From assembly GCA_002393955.1 (NCBI GenBank), contig DGSK01000033.1:1-59942 (forward strand): a stretch of DNA of 59,942 nucleotides, given 5' to 3'. Every line of letters starts with the position of its first letter. The first letter of the stretch is position 1. Both the position numbers and the translations under genes were made by a program. The notes beneath the pieces are model-generated. The model saw only the letters and a program-made list of their open reading frames with translations, was not told the origin of the DNA and made no database searches. Of this stretch, positions 32,129 through 40,714 are shown one piece after another. This DNA is from Lachnospiraceae bacterium UBA4364. GTDB taxonomy: Bacteria > Bacillota > Clostridia > Lachnospirales > Lachnospiraceae.

Positions 32129-33091
32129 ATGAAAAACATTCTTATAACACTCCCACTCAGCGAAAATGAGAAAAAACTGTTTCAGGATAAAGTAAAGGAC
32201 AACATCGATGAAATCAGGCTGAGCTTTATTGACGAAACTGCTGTCAGCGAAAAAGATATAACATCAGCAGATGCGATCATCGGCATGGTTTCACCCTCTT
32301 TGTTAAAAAATGTCACCTCGCTTGAATGGGTGCAGCTTGCCTGGGCAGGAGCAGACCGCTATACCGGGCCGGGTGTTCTGCCCTCAGACACCATACTCAC
32401 AAGCGCCTCCGGGGCTTACGGTATTTCAGTAGCAGAACATATGCTTTCACTAACCTTTGCACTGTACAGCGGGTTGAATATTTATTCTGAACAACAGAAA
32501 AACCATGAATGGAAGCTGAATTGCGGAAAGAAATTCATATACGGAAGCAATGTGCTCGTACTGGGTATAGGAGATATCGGAGGCTACTATGCGGAAAAGA
32601 TGAAAGCACTGGGTGCCCATGTGACCGGTGTATGCAGAACCCCGAAAGAGAAAGCAGACTTTTTAGATGAGCAGTATACCATAGATGCACTCGACAGTAT
32701 CATAGGCAGCGCCGATATCGTTGCGCTTGCCCTGCCCGCCGGTGAAAGCACATACCACGTGATAGGCAGGGAGCAGCTTCTGAAAATGAAATCCGATTCA
32801 GTCATAATAAATGCCGGCCGCGGATCCACTATTGATACTTCCGCGCTGACAGACGCATTAAAAAACGGCACCATTGGCGGTGCCGGCCTGGATGTTTTGG
32901 AAAACGAGCCGCTCTCTCCCGATTCAGAACTGTGGGATATGAAAAATGTGATCATCACTCCTCATGCCGCAGGAAAACTGGAGGACGAATTCAACAAAAA
33001 AAGAGTAATAGCATTATGCGCAGACAATCTGTATCGCTATGTGCATAAAGAAAAACTTTTGCATATAGTGGATAGAAATACAGGATACTGA
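32129..33091 (+). CDS. D-2-hydroxyacid dehydrogenase, NAD-binding
   Basis: 320 residues. The N-terminal part is a substrate domain with WVQLAWAGADRYTG. The Rossmann domain shows VLGIGDIGGYYAEKM, and the catalytic set is NAGRGSTIDTSAL (Arg), DVLENEPL (Glu) and ITPHAAG (His). This is the phosphoglycerate-dehydrogenase-like superfamily. The missing regulatory ACT domain and the short length argue against SerA. The substrate is not identifiable; glyoxylate/hydroxypyruvate-type or other 2-ketoacid reductase activity is plausible. The ATG has AGGAG seven bases upstream. It stands alone on the plus strand and converges with the cytidylate-kinase-like gene. Confidence 0.9.
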   Translation: MKNILITLPLSENEKKLFQDKVKDNIDEIRLSFIDETAVSEKDITSADAIIGMVSPSLLKNVTSLEWVQLAWAGADRYTGPGVLPSDTILTSASGAYGISVAEHMLSLTFALYSGLNIYSEQQKNHEWKLNCGKKFIYGSNVLVLGIGDIGGYYAEKMKALGAHVTGVCRTPKEKADFLDEQYTIDALDSIIGSADIVALALPAGESTYHVIGREQLLKMKSDSVIINAGRGSTIDTSALTDALKNGTIGGAGLDVLENEPLSPDSELWDMKNVIITPHAAGKLEDEFNKKRVIALCADNLYRYVHKEKLLHIVDRNTGY

Positions 33092-33145
33092 TATGCTTAA
33101 CCCCTATTAAGTCTGTCCTCCTGCAGATTGTACCGGCAACAGCAG

Positions 33146-33219
33146 TATAGCCGTACGGAAATGGAATTGTATAATTCAGCCTTATAGCGGTACGGAAGCG
33201 GAATTCTACAATTCAGCCG
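33146..33219. repeat. Tandem 37-bp duplication at the 3' end of the kinase-like gene
   Basis: Two adjacent 37-base copies (33146-33182 and 33183-33219) differ at a few positions. The second contains the TAG stop codon (33206-33208) and the last codons of the cytidylate-kinase-like gene. The first lies just beyond the stop. The copy outside the frame is non-coding. Confidence 0.8.
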
Positions 33220-33793
33220 TCCTGCAGATCAGGTCAACGCAGTTGTCGATCCCGAGAGCAGAACTCTTTAAACAGAGGTCATAGTAATCGGCGTTTCCGA
33301 ATTCCGTATGTGTGTAATACTTGCAGTATTTTATTCTGGTTCTATCTACCGAGTGAAGATTTTCTAAAACCTTTTCCTCTGAAAAATCCGGCATTTTTTC
33401 CATCATTCTCTTCAGGCGGAAATGTTCGGATGCACCGATGAAGACATGCAGTGTTCTGTCAAATTCCTTTAATATGATATTTGCATTTCGTCCCACTATA
33501 ACGCAGTTGCCTTTTTCGGCAACCTTTCTGACTGCATCGCGCTGAGCATTGAACAGTCTCTCATCAAGAGGTTTGTTATAAAAATCAAACAAGCTCTGAC
33601 CGAATCCAAATTCCCTCGGAACCTTTTCATCATATCTGCTTACTTCCTGCGGGGTCAGCGAGCCGCTTTCAAGGGCTGCTCTTACGATCATATCTTTATC
33701 GCAGTAATAGTAACCGAGCCTTTTTGCGACTTCCCTTCCGATAGTACTTCCGCCTGCGCCGAACTGTCTGCTGATAGTGATTATATTTCTCAT
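33206..33793 (-). CDS. Cytidylate kinase-like protein
   Basis: 195 residues. ITISRQFGAGGSTIGREVAKRLG is the P-loop region of the cytidylate kinase-like (Cmk-like) family, and YYCDKDMIVRAALESG follows. The lid region has GRNANIILKEFDRTLHVFIGA and FRLKRMMEKM. It is not canonical cmk, which is about 220 residues and has a different NMP domain. Members are found across clostridia and their substrate is unknown; a role in nucleotide salvage or sensing is possible. The ATG has AAGGAG about six bases upstream and lies ten bases after the transporter ATPase stop, so it ends that operon. The 3' end is duplicated in tandem. Confidence 0.85.
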   Translation of the reverse strand: MRNIITISRQFGAGGSTIGREVAKRLGYYYCDKDMIVRAALESGSLTPQEVSRYDEKVPREFGFGQSLFDFYNKPLDERLFNAQRDAVRKVAEKGNCVIVGRNANIILKEFDRTLHVFIGASEHFRLKRMMEKMPDFSEEKVLENLHSVDRTRIKYCKYYTHTEFGNADYYDLCLKSSALGIDNCVDLICRTAEL

Positions 33794-33803
33794 AATTATC
33801 TCC

Positions 33804-34547
33804 TTATAAAACCTTATTAAGGAAATCTATGGTTCTCTCTTCCTTTGGACTAAGCAGCACCTCCTGAGGAGTGCCTTCCTCAACGATATATCCGCCATCC
33901 ATGAAGATAACCCTGTCGGCCACCTCTCTGGCAAAGCCCATTTCATGGGTTACTATCACCATGGTCATACCGTCTGCCGCAAGATTTTTCATGACCTGAA
34001 GCACTTCGCCGACCATTTCCGGATCAAGCGCAGATGTAGGCTCATCAAAAAGCATTATATCCGGCTGCATACAGAGTGCCCGGGCTATTGCCACCCTCTG
34101 CTTCTGTCCTCCGGATAACTGACTGGGAAAACTTGCTTCCTTATCCGCAAGTCCTACCTTATCAAGCATTTCTCTTGCACGGCTGACCGCCTCCTCTTTG
34201 CTGCACTTTTTCAGCTGGACGGGAGCAAGAGTGAGATTATCAAGTATATTCAGATTATTAAAAAGATTGAAATGCTGAAAAACCATTCCGATATTCTCAC
34301 GGACATGATTTATATTAGTCTGTTTAAGCGTAATATCCGTGCCGTCTATCACGACTTTCCCCGAAGTGACTTTTTCAAGCTTATTCAGGCAGCGCAGAAA
34401 TGTAGACTTACCGGAGCCGGACGGTCCGATCACACATACCACCTCTCCCTTATGAATCTCTGTGGAGATATCCTTAAGAACATCGAGAGTTCCATAGCTT
34501 TTCTTCAGGTTATCAACTTTTATCTTTATCACATCTTTATCTATCAA
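33804..34547 (-). CDS. Polar amino-acid ABC transporter ATP-binding protein
   Basis: About 247 residues. The Walker A motif is GPSGSGKST, then QHFNLF (Q-loop), LSGGQKQRVAIARAL (signature), LFDEPTSALDP (Walker B) and VTHEMGFA (switch His). This is the GlnQ/ArtP-type subfamily. The start is read as TTG at 34547 because AAAGGAGG lies seven bases upstream; a longer frame upstream has no binding site. It overlaps the permease stop by 11 bases. With the permease and the solute-binding protein further upstream it forms a complete importer for polar amino acids; the substrate is not resolved by sequence. Confidence 0.95.
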   Translation of the reverse strand: MIDKDVIKIKVDNLKKSYGTLDVLKDISTEIHKGEVVCVIGPSGSGKSTFLRCLNKLEKVTSGKVVIDGTDITLKQTNINHVRENIGMVFQHFNLFNNLNILDNLTLAPVQLKKCSKEEAVSRAREMLDKVGLADKEASFPSQLSGGQKQRVAIARALCMQPDIMLFDEPTSALDPEMVGEVLQVMKNLAADGMTMVIVTHEMGFAREVADRVIFMDGGYIVEEGTPQEVLLSPKEERTIDFLNKVL

Positions 34548-35208
34548 CGGAGAGCCTCCTTTCAAGTACCTTTGCACTGCGTGAAAGGATAGTGATAACT
34601 ATAAGGTACATTACTCCTACGATCGCCCATGTCTGGAATGACATGAATGTATTCGCCTGAACATTCTTTGCCGTATTGACGAGTTCGGGAAATCCGATAA
34701 CGGAAAGAATGGAAGTATCCTTAAGTGTAATAATGAACTGATTTATGAATGTAGGTATCATGGTACGGATAGCCTGGGGCAGCACAACTTTCCTCATAGC
34801 CATGCCATATGTAAGTCCCAGTGAACGGGCCGCCTCCATCTGTCCCTTATCAACTGACTGTATACCGGCACGGACTATCTCTGCCATATAGGCACCGCAG
34901 TTAAGTGCAAGACATATGGTACCGGCCTGCAGTGCAGTCAGATTTATCGAGAACCCTCCGATTATCGTATTGAAAAAATACGGAATACCGAAATAGACAA
35001 AGAATGCAAGCACTATCATCGGGACTCCGCGGATAACATCAACAAATATCTGGGATATGATATTACAGGGTCTGTTTTTCAGGACCCCCATTATTCCGAA
35101 TATCATTCCGATGATGCAGGCAAAGAACAGACCGAGCAGCGCAAGGAGAAGCGTCCTGCCAAGCGCAACTAACAGCAATGTTCCGTATACTGTGATGATC
35201 TTTATCAT
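34537..35208 (-). CDS. Polar amino-acid ABC transporter permease
   Basis: 223 residues with about five membrane segments (LLVALGRTLLLALLGLFFAC; VIRGVPMIVLAFFVYFG; LTALQAGTICLALNCGAY). The conserved EAA loop region is LGLTYGMAMRKVVLPQAI. It belongs to the His/Glu/Gln/Arg permease family and probably works as a homodimer. A GAGGAAAGA lies upstream of the ATG. It follows the solute-binding gene after a strong terminator-like hairpin and a second inverted repeat, so permease/ATPase levels may be set below those of the binding protein. Confidence 0.94.
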   Translation of the reverse strand: MIKIITVYGTLLLVALGRTLLLALLGLFFACIIGMIFGIMGVLKNRPCNIISQIFVDVIRGVPMIVLAFFVYFGIPYFFNTIIGGFSINLTALQAGTICLALNCGAYMAEIVRAGIQSVDKGQMEAARSLGLTYGMAMRKVVLPQAIRTMIPTFINQFIITLKDTSILSVIGFPELVNTAKNVQANTFMSFQTWAIVGVMYLIVITILSRSAKVLERRLSVDR

Positions 35209-35256
35209 TTATCTTTCCTCATTTATTATAAATATGGTATTTATATGTTCCGGATT

Positions 35257-35291
35257 CATATGCCGGTCAGTACCTGCTGTATCGGCATATG
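35257..35291 (-). promoter_or_regulatory. Inverted repeat in the permease leader
   Basis: CATATGCCG and CGGCATATG arms of nine bases flank a 17-base loop about 50 bases before the permease start. It could be a hairpin in the leader transcript. No regulator is identified. Confidence 0.35.
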
Positions 35292-35417
35292 AGTGCGTAA
35301 CCATTAGTCTTCCGCCATTCAACACACATGGCTCATCATTGCCCCGTATAACGGTTCTATATTAATCGAATCAGGATTTACCGCTTTCGTGACAAATAAT
35401 CCATATTATATCATAAA

Positions 35418-35443
35418 GACCGGACAGGATACCCTGCCCGGTC
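35418..35443 (-). terminator. Intercistronic terminator or attenuator after the binding-protein gene
   Basis: Minus strand stem of about 11 pairs (GACCGGGCAGG / CCTGTCCGGTC), four-base loop, followed by TTTATGATATAAT, 12 bases past the binding-protein stop. It probably causes partial termination, giving more binding protein than membrane components. Confidence 0.72.
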
Positions 35444-35455
35444 CGAAACATTGGT

Positions 35456-36292
35456 TTATTCGCCAAGATATTTAGCAATGATCTCGTCGTAAGTACCATT
35501 AGCCTTGATATTTGCAAGGCCTGCATTGAACATGTCAACCAGCTCCTGATTATCTGCGTTAAATATTGCAAAACCGTAAGCTGCGGGATCATTACCGGTA
35601 CCGTCAACTATCTTCATGGCAATACCTGTATCCTTGATATTGGAAGCCATGATCGGAGTATCATCAAATGTTGCTGCAACCTGTCCGCCTACAACAGCCT
35701 GATACATTGTCGGTGAATCCTCAAAATATGTTACTGTAAAACCGTATTCGTCTGCAAGGCTTTCTGCATAGGAAGCGCTCATTGTACCTGTCTTAACGGC
35801 AACAGACTTTCCCTTAAGGTCATCAAAACCGTCAATATCGGAAGAAGCTTCTACAGCCATGCTCTGATTTGCATCATAGTATCCGTCAGAAAAGATCCAG
35901 CCGGATTCCTTTCTTTCATCAGTGATAGAAGCACCTGCGATCATACCGTCAGCCTGACCTGCCTGACATGCAGCAATGGAAGCATCCCAGCCGAGTACCT
36001 GTACTTCATACTCAAAACCCTGATCCTCAGCAACAGCAGCAAGGATATCCATATCGATACCAACGAAATTGCCGTTGTCATCCGTATACTCAAAGGGCTT
36101 GAAAGATGTGTCGGTTGCGATCTTCCAAACCTTATCGGAAGAAGCAGTCTTATCTTCTGTTGCGGTTTCCTGTCCTGCGGTCTCCTGCTCTGCAGTCTCA
36201 CCTGCAGGAGCTGCTGCGCCTTCATTACCGGTACATCCGGCAAGAGACAGCACCATACCGGCCATCATGAGTGCTAACATTTTCTTTTTCAT
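35456..36292 (-). CDS. Amino-acid ABC transporter substrate-binding lipoprotein
   Basis: About 278 residues from the ATG at 36292, which has AAAGGAG upstream. The signal peptide MKKKMLALMMAGMVLSLAGC ends in a clean lipobox (LAGC). A Thr/Glu/Ala linker follows, then the periplasmic-binding-protein family 3 domain: FKPFEYTDDNGNFVGIDMDI, VLGWDASIAACQAGQADGMI and GKSVAVKTGTMSASYAESL. It captures a polar amino acid outside the cell for the permease/ATPase encoded downstream. The gene starts just after the amidotransferase stop, so it belongs to that transcript. Confidence 0.94.
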   Translation of the reverse strand: MKKKMLALMMAGMVLSLAGCTGNEGAAAPAGETAEQETAGQETATEDKTASSDKVWKIATDTSFKPFEYTDDNGNFVGIDMDILAAVAEDQGFEYEVQVLGWDASIAACQAGQADGMIAGASITDERKESGWIFSDGYYDANQSMAVEASSDIDGFDDLKGKSVAVKTGTMSASYAESLADEYGFTVTYFEDSPTMYQAVVGGQVAATFDDTPIMASNIKDTGIAMKIVDGTGNDPAAYGFAIFNADNQELVDMFNAGLANIKANGTYDEIIAKYLGE

Positions 36293-36296
36293 AGTT

Positions 36297-37013
36297 TCAT
36301 TTCTCCTTTCGTTTTTGACATTCATTTACAAATGCCTGTACTAGTAAACGGCTTTCCTCATTATTAATGTAGGAAAACTCAGGATGCCACTGCACCCCTA
36401 TTGCAAAACTGTGATCTTTCACAGCAATTGCCTCAATAAGTCCATCCTCGGATACGGCCATTTTCACAACCTTCGGTGATAGCTCCTTTACTGCCTGATG
36501 GTGATAGCTGTTCACTTCATGCACGCCGGCACCGATAATATCTGCAAGCTGTGTATTTTCCAAAACCTCCACACAGTGTGCCTTCCTGTCATACGGCGGT
36601 GACATATGATGTTCTACGCCACAGGCATATTCTGTCGGAAGATCCTGATACAGGGTGCCACCGAGATGTGCATTGATAAACTGTATCCCACGGCATATCC
36701 CCATAAGCGGCCTGTCATCGGCAATACATTTATCAAGAAGGTATGCCTCCATGGAATCCCGAAGCTCTGATACAGCACCACAGGAAGCCTTTCTCTCTTC
36801 ACCATATATTTTCGGAGAAACATCATGTCCGCCGGTAAAAAGTATCCCATCACAGAGAGCATATGCATCGTCAAGCTCGGAAGCATCGTCAGTAAGCGGA
36901 AGCATAAGAGGCAGACCGTTGCAGTACTCTATCGCCTTCATATATCCCGGAAGCATCCAGATGCTTTCCCTGTCATCATCATAAAGAGGGATAAGTCCTA
37001 TCACAGGCCGCAA
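36297..37013 (-). CDS. Class I glutamine amidotransferase / gamma-glutamyl hydrolase family protein (PuuD-like)
   Basis: About 238 residues. PVIGLIPLYDD opens the fold. GILFTGGHDVSP, LMGICRGIQFINAHLGGTLYQD (nucleophile Cys in GICRG), HHQAVKEL and IGVQWHPEF (His/Glu) complete the peptidase C26 signature. Relatives hydrolyse gamma-glutamyl-GABA or similar amides. The start is read as TTG at 37013 with GAGGT upstream; an earlier in-frame ATG at 37097 lacks a binding site. It is the first gene of the transporter transcript, four bases before the binding-protein start, which suggests the transported compound may be a gamma-glutamyl or related amide. Confidence 0.88.
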   Translation of the reverse strand: MRPVIGLIPLYDDDRESIWMLPGYMKAIEYCNGLPLMLPLTDDASELDDAYALCDGILFTGGHDVSPKIYGEERKASCGAVSELRDSMEAYLLDKCIADDRPLMGICRGIQFINAHLGGTLYQDLPTEYACGVEHHMSPPYDRKAHCVEVLENTQLADIIGAGVHEVNSYHHQAVKELSPKVVKMAVSEDGLIEAIAVKDHSFAIGVQWHPEFSYINNEESRLLVQAFVNECQKRKEK

Positions 37014-37102
37014 TTGTTTTACCTCACTTCCCTTGTTAAGATGTTCCAAAAAAAACGAGGCATCCACTATTTCAGCAGACACCTTCGTCCTCAACAAATA
37101 GA

Positions 37103-37131
37103 AATATAAAGCATTTGAAGCTTTTTTGCAA
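37103..37131 (-). promoter_or_regulatory. Promoter of the amidotransferase-transporter operon
   Basis: Minus strand TTGCAA (37126-37131), 17-base spacer, TATATT (37103-37108), about 90 bases upstream of the amidotransferase start and just past the hypF stop. Confidence 0.6.
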
Positions 37132-37157
37132 CCATTTTTTGCTCTGTGTCATAATCT

Positions 37158-39809
37158 TCAGACGCTGCCGCTAACTACGCTTAAGCTTTCAGGGTTCAAA
37201 CCACTTGCAAAGACAGCCTGACCGAGAGACAGGCCGCTGTCATTAGCCGGGATCATGCTGTGGGTGAGCACATTCATGCCGCGCTTCTCAAGTTTTTCCT
37301 TAAGCGATCGCGTAAATAAACGGTTTTGAAAGCAGCCTCCGCTTAGTGCGACATCATTAATCCCGTATTTTTCGGATGCAGCTGCTGCCGCCCCTGCAGT
37401 TTCCTCTGCCAGCATATCGTGAAAAGCATATGCCAGCATATCTTTTGACAATCCGGATCTAAGTCCTCTGCAGATATCCTTAAAAATCCCTGCAGTGCAT
37501 ATGTTTTCTGTTTTAAATGAATAATCATTCAAACCATGTTTTTCAATGAAATCCGTGTATTCGCTGAGAGCCTTATCCCTGTCCGCATATCTCTCTGCCG
37601 CAAATTCCAGCGTCATTGCAGCCTCTCCCTCAAAGGTTGATCTGCAGCATATGCCAAGCACTGCGCTTATCGCATCAAAAAGGCGCCCTGCGCTGGTGGA
37701 CTTTACTGCTCCTATGGCATTTTTCACCATCTGACTCTGCATCAATAGTTCATTCCGGGATAAAGTACCCGATTCAATATACTCTTCAAATATATCTTCC
37801 ACACTATCATTAAATGATTCAACGACGCGCCCGTATATATCCCAAAGCATCGATATTGCTATGCGCCATCCCTCTTTAGATGCCGTATCTCCTCCAATAT
37901 GCATAAACGGCGTAATATGGGATACCCTTTCATACCCGTTTATATTACACAACATTATCTCACCACCCCATATGGTGCCGTCTTCACCGTAGCCCGTTCC
38001 GTCAAAAGATATTCCTATTACCTTATCCAAGTGGTCATTTTCTGCCATGCAGGAAAGAATATGCGCATAGTGGTGCTGGACCTTTACAAGTCTTGCACCG
38101 CTTTTCGCTGCCAGCTTCTCCGCAAGCCTTACAGACTGGTAATCCGGGTGCATATCACAGACGATGGTATCCGGTCTACGGCTTTCTATCTGCAGCATAT
38201 CTTCAAATCTGTATATGGTTTCTTCAAGTACTTCTGCTGCCCTGATATCACTCAGATCACCAATATAAGACGATGGATAAAACAGTTCTCCCCTGCCTAT
38301 GCAGAAAGTGTTCTTAAGCTCTCCTCCCAGAGCAAGCACTGTTTTATTTATCTTTTCATCCCTGTTACTTTTTGTTCCCCCTATTCCGCCCGCATTACAA
38401 TTATCCGGATCAGAATCATCCGTTAAAGCTTTATCAATATCTGAAATATTATTTTTATCCGCCACCGTCTTTACTCTCACAGGAAGCGGTGCAAACCCTC
38501 TTGAACGCCTTATCATATAAGGCTTGTCACCAAGAAAATCCATCACCGAATCGTCAGCCCTTGTAAGTATGGGACGGTTATTGGACAAAATACAGTCCGC
38601 AAATCCGCTTAATACATCAAGCGCTTCCTCATCCGTTGAACATATGGGCGAACCGCTTATATTTCCGCTGGTCATGACCAGACAGTCCAATCCCGAATAT
38701 TCAAACAAAAGGATCTGGATCGGTGCGTAGGGAAGCATTACTCCAAGCGTCGGATTCCCCGGCGCTGTATCTTCACACAGAAAAATTTTATGCGCTTCTT
38801 TTTTTTCGAGCAAAACTATGGGCGCTGCAGGTCCGCAGAGCATACGCTCTTTCGCATCCGATATCAGACAGTATCTCTTCACGGTTTCAATATCCTTCAT
38901 CATCACCGCAAACGGCTTGACCGGTCTGTGCTTTCTCTCTCTCAGCATCCTTACGGCAGCATTATCTTTTGCATTACATACCAGATGAAAACCGCCGATA
39001 CCTTTGACGGCTGCGATGCCTCCGTTTTTTAATATATCTGCTGCTTCCTTTATGGGATCGATCCCGGATTTTTCTATTAAATGTGATCCCTTCTGTATAG
39101 CTGTCCCATAAAAGTCTCCTGTTCTTTCCAATATAAAATACTCAGGGCCGCATTCGTTGCAGCAGACCGGCTGTGCGTCCATACGCCTGGATAACCTGTC
39201 GGTGTACTCTGCTTCACATTTTTTACACATAGGAAACATCTTCATTCCGGTCCGTTCCCTGTCGTAAGGAAGATTTTCGATTATGGTAAGCCTGGGACCG
39301 CACTGGGTACAGTTTATAAACGGATGATGAAACCGGCGGTCGGCAGGATCAAAAAGCTCCCTTTTGCATTCATCACATATGGCAAGGTCCGGGGGAATAA
39401 AAATATCGCCGTCTGTTTTTTCACTTTCTATTATCGTGAATTCATCATATCTGTTTTCGGATTCCGGTTTACTTACGTTAATTCCGGCATTTTCTTTTTT
39501 GCTCCGTATCCCGGTATCAGCACTAATTTTATTAAATTTATTTACATCATGATTTCCGGTTTCATTAATATTGCCTGAGACATATTCCTCTTCTATCTTG
39601 ATTATCGCAGCCCGCTCCGGTGCTTCCGAAACAATATCTTTCCGGAAAGCATCAAGCACACTCTCATCCCCCTCTGCCACCACTTCAACAAAGGGACCGT
39701 AATTACATACGGTCCCTTTTATTTCATAACTGTCTGCCAGTTTCTTTATGAAAGGTCTGAATCCAACCCCTTGTACAATACCATATATCCTGTATATCTT
39801 TATCATCAT
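37158..39809 (-). CDS. hypF: Carbamoyltransferase HypF ([NiFe]-hydrogenase maturation)
   Basis: 883 residues in the standard HypF order. The acylphosphatase domain (GIVQGVGFRPFIKKLA, residues 9-24) is followed by two zinc-finger pairs (CDECKRELF...CTQCGP and CKKCEAEY...CNECGP) and a YrdC-like domain (GIGGFHLVCNAKDN, MTSGNISGSPI). The Kae1-like C-terminal domain has QHHYAHILSCMAEN and SFDGTGYGEDG. HypF normally makes the thiocyanate ligand for NiFe-hydrogenase with HypE. It is longer than the usual 750-770 residues because of two Asn/Lys/Asp-rich insertions (about 75-121 and 448-488). No other hyp or hydrogenase genes are in the window. Its start overlaps the patatin stop by four bases. Confidence 0.93.
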   Translation of the reverse strand: MMIKIYRIYGIVQGVGFRPFIKKLADSYEIKGTVCNYGPFVEVVAEGDESVLDAFRKDIVSEAPERAAIIKIEEEYVSGNINETGNHDVNKFNKISADTGIRSKKENAGINVSKPESENRYDEFTIIESEKTDGDIFIPPDLAICDECKRELFDPADRRFHHPFINCTQCGPRLTIIENLPYDRERTGMKMFPMCKKCEAEYTDRLSRRMDAQPVCCNECGPEYFILERTGDFYGTAIQKGSHLIEKSGIDPIKEAADILKNGGIAAVKGIGGFHLVCNAKDNAAVRMLRERKHRPVKPFAVMMKDIETVKRYCLISDAKERMLCGPAAPIVLLEKKEAHKIFLCEDTAPGNPTLGVMLPYAPIQILLFEYSGLDCLVMTSGNISGSPICSTDEEALDVLSGFADCILSNNRPILTRADDSVMDFLGDKPYMIRRSRGFAPLPVRVKTVADKNNISDIDKALTDDSDPDNCNAGGIGGTKSNRDEKINKTVLALGGELKNTFCIGRGELFYPSSYIGDLSDIRAAEVLEETIYRFEDMLQIESRRPDTIVCDMHPDYQSVRLAEKLAAKSGARLVKVQHHYAHILSCMAENDHLDKVIGISFDGTGYGEDGTIWGGEIMLCNINGYERVSHITPFMHIGGDTASKEGWRIAISMLWDIYGRVVESFNDSVEDIFEEYIESGTLSRNELLMQSQMVKNAIGAVKSTSAGRLFDAISAVLGICCRSTFEGEAAMTLEFAAERYADRDKALSEYTDFIEKHGLNDYSFKTENICTAGIFKDICRGLRSGLSKDMLAYAFHDMLAEETAGAAAAASEKYGINDVALSGGCFQNRLFTRSLKEKLEKRGMNVLTHSMIPANDSGLSLGQAVFASGLNPESLSVVSGSV

Positions 39810-40675
39810 TCAGCAAACTTTTTAATTTTATGATCTAAAAATTCCTTAAGCTCATCAAGTCTCTTTACCGCTTCAGCCCTGCCCATATCATATACCTGCT
39901 GAAGCTTTTCAGGATCATGCTCGGTTCGGCTGATAGTCAGCTCCTCCGGAGGATAGAAAACAAATATCTCTCCTGCAGCTTCCTTTGCTTCCACATACTC
40001 CCTCTGCTTATTATACATTTCAGCACGGTTTATAAGGGCTTTTGCCGCTCCCGGGTAATTACACAGGAGCACCTTGTACACGGCATCCAGCTTGCCGGGC
40101 TTCTTTCTGTAAGACCTGTCTCTGGTAAGTACCACTACATTCTTATCATAGCCCTTTCCCTCCATAAACTTAAGAGGTATCGAATCTGCCGCACCGCCAT
40201 CACAATAATAGCCGTCCCCGATCTTAACCATCTTTGAAACAACGGGAATGCTGGCAGATGCACGGATATAAGCCATATCACGCTTTGTCCCGGTTGTACA
40301 CTTGTGATATACCGGCTTTCCGGTCATGGCATCCGTCACCACGCAGTAGAATTCCATGGGATTTTTTCTGAAAGTCTCCGTATCGAACTTATCCAGCTCA
40401 AAAGGAAGCTGATTGTAACAGAAGTCCGCCTCGTAGATATTTCCGGTTTTAAGCCAGGATTTAAATGTTCCGTAACGCGGGTCATTAGCATACTTAAGGT
40501 TGTACCTGATTGCCCTGCCTATCTGTTTCGATTTAAGATTGCAGCCAAAAGTCATGCCTGCGGACACGCCCACTGCTCCGTCAAACTCTACGCCATTTTC
40601 CATCAATACATCCAAAATACCTGAGGTAAACATCCCGCGCATTGCTCCGCCTTCAAGTACTATCCCTTTTTTCAT
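39806..40675 (-). CDS. Patatin-like phospholipase
   Basis: 289 residues. GIVLEGGAMRGMFTSGILDVL holds the oxyanion-hole glycines, VGVSAGMTFG the nucleophile Ser (GxSxG), and YYCDGGAADSIPL the Asp of the Ser-Asp dyad. The C-terminus is a helical region ending in DELKEFLDHKIKKFAE. It has no signal peptide, so it acts in the cytoplasm or on the inner membrane face. Patatins hydrolyse acyl lipids; in bacteria they range from lipid turnover to immune effectors. It lies 39 bases after the JetD-like gene and overlaps hypF by four bases, so the three are almost certainly one operon. Confidence 0.92.
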   Translation of the reverse strand: MKKGIVLEGGAMRGMFTSGILDVLMENGVEFDGAVGVSAGMTFGCNLKSKQIGRAIRYNLKYANDPRYGTFKSWLKTGNIYEADFCYNQLPFELDKFDTETFRKNPMEFYCVVTDAMTGKPVYHKCTTGTKRDMAYIRASASIPVVSKMVKIGDGYYCDGGAADSIPLKFMEGKGYDKNVVVLTRDRSYRKKPGKLDAVYKVLLCNYPGAAKALINRAEMYNKQREYVEAKEAAGEIFVFYPPEELTISRTEHDPEKLQQVYDMGRAEAVKRLDELKEFLDHKIKKFAE

Positions 40676-40714
40676 ATCTATACCTCTTTATACCTCCGAT
40701 GGAAAAATTATCCG

